From: Acetatifactor muris
Lineage (GTDB): Bacteria; Bacillota; Clostridia; Lachnospirales; Lachnospiraceae
Assembly: GCA_023663635.1 (NCBI GenBank)
Contig: JAMPHD010000007.1
Coordinates: 1 to 64,000, forward strand
DNA: 64,000 bases
Direction of reading: 5' to 3'
Below are positions 59,622-64,000 of the stretch, piece after piece. A model generated the notes under the pieces. The model ran no database searches. It was not told where the DNA came from and saw nothing but the letters and a program-made list of their open reading frames with translations. The stretch's first letter is position 1. Each line of letters opens with the position of its first letter. Position numbers and translations under genes: made by a program.

Positions 59622-60200
59622 TTAATCAAGCAAGCTGTTAAGCCCCTGTGAGACAAGTTGTGTCGTGTATTTGACTATGTTTTCCAAGGGGATTTTCTTT
59701 CCGTCCGCAATCCATTGCGTATAAACGCAAAAAATACTGCCAATCAGATAAGAGATGACAATATTATTTTCAGTCCTGCTGTATCCGGAAGGATTCTTGA
59801 CGAGGAGATAGCTGTTGAATATCTTTTCCTTAACATAATCAATAGGATTTTTTCCTTCAGGGAAATGCCCCTGGCTGTACAGGATTTTTTCGTTTGCCAT
59901 GCTCATGTCTGCACAGAATGTGAATAATTGATGGACGAATTTTTCTAAATCGTCAGGAAACTTTATTTCGGATGTTGTCTGAAAAAAATCATTATACAAC
60001 TCTATTTGCAAAACTCCCAACAACTCATCTAAAGTGTTGTAGTGCAAATAGAATGTTTTCCGGTTGATCATTGCACGTTCCGTCAATTCCTTAATGCTTA
60101 TCTGTGGATAATCCATTTCTAGGATCATATCCCGGAAAGTCTGTTGGATAAGCCTTTCTGTTTTAATATAACGGAGATCATTTGGGGCAGTTCTTTTCAC
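59622..60200 (-). CDS. TetR family transcriptional regulator
   Basis: A 192-residue TetR-type repressor. The N-terminal helix-turn-helix is ISIKELTERAMINRKTFYLH, followed by a ligand-binding helical domain. The start is GTG behind GGGAGG. It is divergent from the membrane gene at 60364, with a 20-bp palindrome between them, so it probably represses that gene and itself. Confidence 0.9.
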   Translation of the reverse strand: MKRTAPNDLRYIKTERLIQQTFRDMILEMDYPQISIKELTERAMINRKTFYLHYNTLDELLGVLQIELYNDFFQTTSEIKFPDDLEKFVHQLFTFCADMSMANEKILYSQGHFPEGKNPIDYVKEKIFNSYLLVKNPSGYSRTENNIVISYLIGSIFCVYTQWIADGKKIPLENIVKYTTQLVSQGLNSLLD

Positions 60201-60273
60201 AAGTCAAATCCTCCCTTTTATTATACATTTTAATAAAAATGTGGATTAAGCCACATAGCTTCATAGCTGACCA

Positions 60274-60301
60274 TTGATAAATTGCGTATATTTATTATAA
60301 T
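60274..60301 (+). promoter_or_regulatory. promoter of the membrane gene at 60364
   Basis: TTGATA, a 16-bp spacer and TATAAT in the divergent intergenic region, with the TetR operator just downstream. Confidence 0.65.
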
Positions 60302-60315
60302 ATAAAAAGCTTGAA

Positions 60316-60335
60316 TAATCAACAAGTGTTGATTA
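60316..60335. promoter_or_regulatory. probable TetR operator
   Basis: TAATCAACA-AG-TGTTGATTA, perfect 9-bp arms, lying at about +8 to +27 of the promoter at 60274, a position that blocks transcription. A second small palindrome, ATGTGG-ATTAAG-CCACAT, lies at 60239-60256. Confidence 0.75.
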
Positions 60336-60363
60336 AGCATTGTACGGTTATTAAAAGGAAATT

Positions 60364-61029
60364 ATGTTCGTTGGGGATCGCGCCGGAAAAAGTGATTCCC
60401 ATGGGGATTTCGGTGAGAAGAGGATGATTATGGCTGATGTGATGGCGCTTGGAACGATTGCTGTTGTTGTTTCATTTCTAGGGTTTGTTGTTGAAAATGT
60501 ATGGCTTGCGGTATCAAAAGGATATATTGATAACAGGGGAATGTGCTTTCCGTTCCTGTTTGGATACGGAGCTGCGTTTCTGATGATTTATATGATACTT
60601 GGAACGCCGAAAAAACTATGTTTTTTGGGGAGGACGATCCGAGTACAAAATAAAATCATAAGGCTGCTTGTATATATTGTTGGAGTAATGTTGTGCATCT
60701 GCATAGGCGAAATCATGTTGGGGATTTTTGTGGAAAAGGCCTGTCATTTCTGTTGGTGGGACTATTCTGAAATTCCTTTGCATATCACACGCTATACATC
60801 AATACCGACAAGTATTGCATATTCACTTATTGTTACACTTTTTATGGAAGTGTTTTCTGCACCGTTATACCGGTTTTTCCAACAGCAAAATTTCGTTGTC
60901 TTATGCATTGTAACGGTTCTGCTGTTTACACTTATGACGGCTGATTTTATTTATAATGCATACATGATGTATAGGACACATGGATTAGTCAGAAGATGGC
61001 GTGTCGCTATCAGGAAAAAATCTGTGTAA
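60364..61029 (+). CDS. CmpB-type putative ABC transporter permease, membrane protein
   Basis: A 221-residue protein with about five membrane spans. It resembles the ABC_trans_CmpB family (VVSFLGFVVENVWLAVSKGY, NRGMCFPFLFGYGAAF), integral membrane proteins of Firmicutes without an obvious ATPase partner. Two starts are possible: ATG 60364 (AAAGGA four bases before) and ATG 60424 or 60430 (AGAAGAGG). The later starts remove an unrelated polar N-terminus. Controlled by the divergent TetR gene. Confidence 0.8.
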   Translation: MFVGDRAGKSDSHGDFGEKRMIMADVMALGTIAVVVSFLGFVVENVWLAVSKGYIDNRGMCFPFLFGYGAAFLMIYMILGTPKKLCFLGRTIRVQNKIIRLLVYIVGVMLCICIGEIMLGIFVEKACHFCWWDYSEIPLHITRYTSIPTSIAYSLIVTLFMEVFSAPLYRFFQQQNFVVLCIVTVLLFTLMTADFIYNAYMMYRTHGLVRRWRVAIRKKSV

Positions 61030-61129
61030 GGCATGGGAAAGGCTACCCGGAAGTGGTTGAACACCTCACCCACCTTGGGTAGGAGGATGCGAGGGACTTG
61101 ATTTGACGATAAATTTAGATAGAATATGC

Positions 61130-61158
61130 TTGTCCTATAATCAAGCGTTGCATATAAT
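61130..61158 (+). promoter_or_regulatory. promoter of the flavin reductase gene
   Basis: TTGTCC, a 17-bp spacer and TATAAT, about 100 bases before the start at 61261. The stretch 61030-61129 holds no gene that I can support, only a short stem CCCACC-TTGG-GTAGG. Confidence 0.65.
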
Positions 61159-61260
61159 ATAATCAGAAAGAGCGATTTGATATTGAGGGCATACGCAAAA
61201 TCAGGGAATTGTTTCAAAAGAAAACGTGTGTCTGATGTCATATCAATAAGGAGGACGACC

Positions 61261-61764
61261 ATGAACAAAAACGCATTCAGAAATCTGTCATACGGTGTGT
61301 ATGTGGTGACCACCTGGGATACCGGCAAGGCGACGGGCTGTACGGCCAACAGCGCCATGCAGGTTACCTCGGATCCCGCCACCATCGCCGTGAGCATCAA
61401 TCACGACAATCATACCAATCAATGTATCAAAGAGTCCGGAAGATTCGCGATCTCCATCCTGGGAGAGCATTCCGATCCCGGCATCATCGGCGCTTTCGGA
61501 TTTTTCAGCGGCAGGGATAAAGATAAATTTGAAGGGGTGGAACAGACCCTGAAGAGTTGTATGCCCGTAGTGGCGGATGCCTGCGCGTATGCCGTCTGTG
61601 AGGTCATTGACAAGATGGAGACCACCAGCCACACGGTATTTTTGGGCAAGGTGGTGGACGCGGATGTCCTGAAGTCGGATACCCCCATGACCTATGCGTA
61701 TTACCACAATGTGATCAAGGGCAAAAGTCCCAAGAACGCGCCCACCTATCTTGCGGAGGAGTGA
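61261..61764 (+). CDS. flavin reductase family protein
   Basis: A 167-residue FMN-binding split-barrel protein of the flavin-reductase type (YGVYVVTTWDTGKATGCTAN, then TIAVSINHDNHTNQCI). Such proteins pass electrons between NAD(P)H, flavins and rubredoxin-like partners in anaerobes. AAGGAGG lies seven bases before ATG 61261. The frame upstream is open but not coding. Confidence 0.9.
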   Translation: MNKNAFRNLSYGVYVVTTWDTGKATGCTANSAMQVTSDPATIAVSINHDNHTNQCIKESGRFAISILGEHSDPGIIGAFGFFSGRDKDKFEGVEQTLKSCMPVVADACAYAVCEVIDKMETTSHTVFLGKVVDADVLKSDTPMTYAYYHNVIKGKSPKNAPTYLAEE

Positions 61765-61787
61765 ACCCGGGCCGGGTCCCGCGAGGT

Positions 61788-62294
61788 TTAAACCTGTGCC
61801 GGATTGCGGTTTTCTTTCTCCGCCTTGTTGCGGAGCCGCAGTTCGGCAAAGAAAGTCTTTAACATCTCACTGCACTCGGTCTCCAGAATACCTCTGGTGA
61901 CCGAGACCTGATGGTTGAATTCCGGCATTTCCAGAATGTTCAGGATGGATCCGGCGCATCCGGCCTTGGGATTCATGCATCCGATCACCACCTCCGGAAT
62001 GCGGGCCTGTACGATGGCTCCCGCACACATCTGACAGGGCTCCAATGTCACATATAAAGTGCATTCCTCCAACCGCCAGTCGCCGATGATCCTGCCGGCC
62101 TTTCTGATGGCCGTGATCTCCGCGTGGGCCAGAGTGCTCTTGTCGGTGTTGCGGCGATTGTAACCGCGCCCGATGATCCGGCCCTCGTGGACGATGACAC
62201 AGCCGATGGGCACCTCGCCCAGAGCGTAGGCTTTCTTGGCCTGGCGCAAGGCTTCCCGCATATATTTTTCCGTGATATCTTTTATGACAGCCAT
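61788..62294 (-). CDS. tadA: tRNA-specific adenosine deaminase
   Basis: A 168-residue deaminase of the CDA fold converting A34 of tRNA-Arg to inosine. Zinc and catalytic motif LAHAEITAI, then LEPCQMCAGAIVQARI. The start follows GAGG. It lies ten bases downstream of the symporter gene and may be co-transcribed. Confidence 0.95.
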   Translation of the reverse strand: MAVIKDITEKYMREALRQAKKAYALGEVPIGCVIVHEGRIIGRGYNRRNTDKSTLAHAEITAIRKAGRIIGDWRLEECTLYVTLEPCQMCAGAIVQARIPEVVIGCMNPKAGCAGSILNILEMPEFNHQVSVTRGILETECSEMLKTFFAELRLRNKAEKENRNPAQV

Positions 62295-62303
62295 ATTTTT
62301 CCT

Positions 62304-63836
62304 CTATTTGCCCAGAGCCGTCTTTTGGGGTACTTCCGTTTTGCGCTCATAGCACGCGAAGGCGTTTTCCACCAGTTCCCGGTCCGGTTTGGGCGTGAAC
62401 AGGCTCACCACCGGAACGATGACGAGTCCCGCCAACATGGCGATGGCCCCGCAGTTGATGGGAGATTGCATGATGGCCGGAAAATAGGGACGGAAGAAGA
62501 TATTGGCGATCATCAGCACGGAGCTGAACAGGAAACTGGCCCAACAGGACAGTTTCGTCACTTTTTTGGAGTACAGGGAGTACATGAACGGCGCCAGGAA
62601 AGCGCCGGCCAGAGCGCCCCAGGACACACCCATCAACTGGGCGATAAAGGTCACGGAACTCTTGTACTGGATCAGGGCCAAAATCGAGGAGATGGCGATG
62701 AATACCACCACCAGTATGCGGATGGTGAGCACCTGTTTCTTTTCCTCCATCTTTTGGAAAAACAATTCCTTCAGGAAATCAATGGTCAGCGTGGACGCTG
62801 AGGCCATGACCAGAGAGGACAGTGTGGACATGGAGGCCGACAGGACCAGAATGACCACCAACGCGATCAGCAGGGGCGAGAGGCCCGACAGCATGGTGGG
62901 AATGACGGAGTCATATCCGTTGGCGCCTATGTCAATTTGGTCGGAGAACAGTCTGCCGAATCCGCCCAGGAAATAACTGCCGCCGGCTACCACCAACGCG
63001 AACAGGGTGGAGATCACGGTGCCTTTCTTGATGGCTTCCTCATTTTTGATGGCATAAAATTTCTGTACCATCTGCGGCAGACCCCATGTGCCCAGAGAGG
63101 TCAAAAGGACCACAAACAGCAGATTCAGGGGATCCGGCCCCAGGAAGGAGGCGAAGATGCCGGGGGTGGTGGCCACCGATTCATCCGTGATCCTTGCCAG
63201 TCCGTCCAACGCGGCCATGAAACCGCCTTTGTTCTTTAACACTGCCACAATGACGGTGGAGATGCCCACCAACATGATGATACCCTGTATGAAATCATTG
63301 ATGGCCGTGGCCATGTACCCTCCCGCGATCACATAGACGGCGGTCAGCACCGCCATCAGGATGATGCAGACGGAGTAATCGATATGAAACGCCATGCCGA
63401 ACAGACGGGACAGGCCGTTGTAAAGCGAGGCGGTGTACGGGATCAAAAAGATAAAAATGATAACGGAGGCTCCGACCTTGAGGGGACGGCTGCCGAAACG
63501 CTCCCCGAAGAACTGGGGCATGGTGGCGGAATCCAGATGCTGCGTCATAATTCTGGTCCTGCGCCCGAGGACGACCCAGGCCAAGAGGGACCCGATGATG
63601 GCGTTGCCGATTCCGGCCCAGGTTGCGGCGATACCGTATTTCCAACCGAACTGTCCGGCATATCCCACGAAGACTACCGCCGAAAAATAGGAAGTGCCAT
63701 AGGCGAAGGCGGTCAGCCAGGGTCCCACGGAGCGGCCTCCCAGTACAAAGCCGTTGACGTCCGTGGCGTGTTTGCGACAGTAGAGTCCTATGCCGATCAT
63801 TACCGCAAAATAAAGGATCAATAATAGTAGTTTCAT
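62304..63836 (-). CDS. sodium:solute symporter (SSS) family
   Basis: A 510-residue transporter with thirteen predicted spans. LGGRSVGPWLTAFAYGTSYF and the following segment match the SSS signature of PutP-like carriers, and YVIAGGYMATAINDFIQGI is the family hallmark. Substrate not determinable. A strong CGGGAGG precedes the ATG. Confidence 0.93.
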   Translation of the reverse strand: MKLLLLILYFAVMIGIGLYCRKHATDVNGFVLGGRSVGPWLTAFAYGTSYFSAVVFVGYAGQFGWKYGIAATWAGIGNAIIGSLLAWVVLGRRTRIMTQHLDSATMPQFFGERFGSRPLKVGASVIIFIFLIPYTASLYNGLSRLFGMAFHIDYSVCIILMAVLTAVYVIAGGYMATAINDFIQGIIMLVGISTVIVAVLKNKGGFMAALDGLARITDESVATTPGIFASFLGPDPLNLLFVVLLTSLGTWGLPQMVQKFYAIKNEEAIKKGTVISTLFALVVAGGSYFLGGFGRLFSDQIDIGANGYDSVIPTMLSGLSPLLIALVVILVLSASMSTLSSLVMASASTLTIDFLKELFFQKMEEKKQVLTIRILVVVFIAISSILALIQYKSSVTFIAQLMGVSWGALAGAFLAPFMYSLYSKKVTKLSCWASFLFSSVLMIANIFFRPYFPAIMQSPINCGAIAMLAGLVIVPVVSLFTPKPDRELVENAFACYERKTEVPQKTALGK

Positions 63837-63943
63837 GTTTCCTCCCGTCTGTGGACAATTTTACACATTGCCAATTTAAAGTGATAAAGTCATCATACCA
63901 CATACCGGGTAAATATGCAAATGCCAAGTTCCTTTGGTTTTGG

Positions 63944-63972
63944 TTGACGTTCTTTCTCAGGATTGATACAAT
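63944..63972 (+). promoter_or_regulatory. promoter pointing out of the window
   Basis: TTGACG, a 17-bp spacer and TACAAT on the plus strand, divergent from the symporter. The gene it serves lies beyond 64000. Confidence 0.7.
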
Positions 63973-64000
63973 AAATAAAGACTATAAATAAAATTTTTAA

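Noticed and set aside
61030..61129. Possible small gene or insertion-sequence remnant between the membrane gene and the flavin reductase gene
   Set aside because: No start with a ribosome site and no recognisable transposase fragment, only a small stem.

Overview
The window looks like chromosomal DNA of a spore-forming anaerobic Firmicute of the Lachnospiraceae type (Clostridia). Pointers are spore genes (spmA, spmB, two CotF-like coat proteins), a transketolase split into N and C subunits, the YaaR-HolB-RicT-TrmN6-RsmI gene order of low-GC Gram-positives, consensus SigA promoters with strong AGGAGG ribosome sites, and a small clostridial-type SRP RNA. No rRNA, CRISPR array, integrase or transposase was seen.

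Region 1 (1-19037). After the 3' part of a tRNA-Lys come an orphan polytopic membrane protein, an L,D-transpeptidase, an HD-domain protein, an Orn/Lys/Arg decarboxylase-family protein, pyruvate kinase, a guanylate-kinase-like protein, YaaR and the DNA polymerase III delta' subunit. The usual holB-ricT junction is interrupted by two minus-strand membrane genes (9106-12520). The order then resumes with ricT, a TrmN6-like methyltransferase and rsmI. Two CotF-like coat genes, a DUF6056-like membrane protein and spmA follow. The two large minus-strand membrane genes share a ~125-bp structured leader with compensatory base changes (12599-12723 and 18173-18296), a candidate undescribed RNA element.

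Region 2 (19038-43302) lies between spmA and spmB, which are normally neighbours. It opens with a decayed strip: a PIN toxin and a leucine-rich-repeat lipoprotein, both frameshifted. A near-consensus promoter (TTGACA-17-TATAAT) at 20846 then starts a ~20-kb co-directional run of 19 genes, mostly overlapping or tightly spaced, for making and attaching unusual sugars. It encodes a fused nucleotidyltransferase-kinase, a KpsF/GutQ-like isomerase, and CDP-glucose cytidylyltransferase, 4,6-dehydratase and E1 3-dehydrase. A YerE-like ThDP enzyme and a reductase follow, which together suggest a CDP-linked branched 3,6-dideoxyhexose of the yersiniose type. Next come glycosyltransferases, a DUF115/MAF-like protein, an NeuA-like cytidylyltransferase, an aldolase fused to a DUF115-like domain, an SGNH hydrolase, an SDR, a GT9-like protein and a HAD phosphatase. 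A ~100-residue Rossmann-like module recurs in seven of these genes. No flippase, polymerase or exporter is present, so decoration of protein in the cytosol is a reasonable guess. The region ends with an AT-rich 2.2-kb cassette bounded by 18-bp near-identical direct repeats. One repeat is the 3' end of spmB. The cassette carries a ParE/RelE toxin-antitoxin pair and a SIR2/AbiH-like putative phage-defence protein.

Region 3 (43303-64000) is mostly ordinary: spmB, an auxin-efflux-type carrier, a DUF885 peptidase, split transketolase and ribulose-phosphate epimerase, metG, a lipase-like hydrolase, a GNAT protein, a YesL-like protein, the MsmX-type sugar ABC ATPase, a CdaR/PucR-type regulator, a radical SAM protein next to the SRP RNA gene, a TetR regulator with a clear palindromic operator facing a membrane protein, a flavin reductase, tadA and a sodium:solute symporter.
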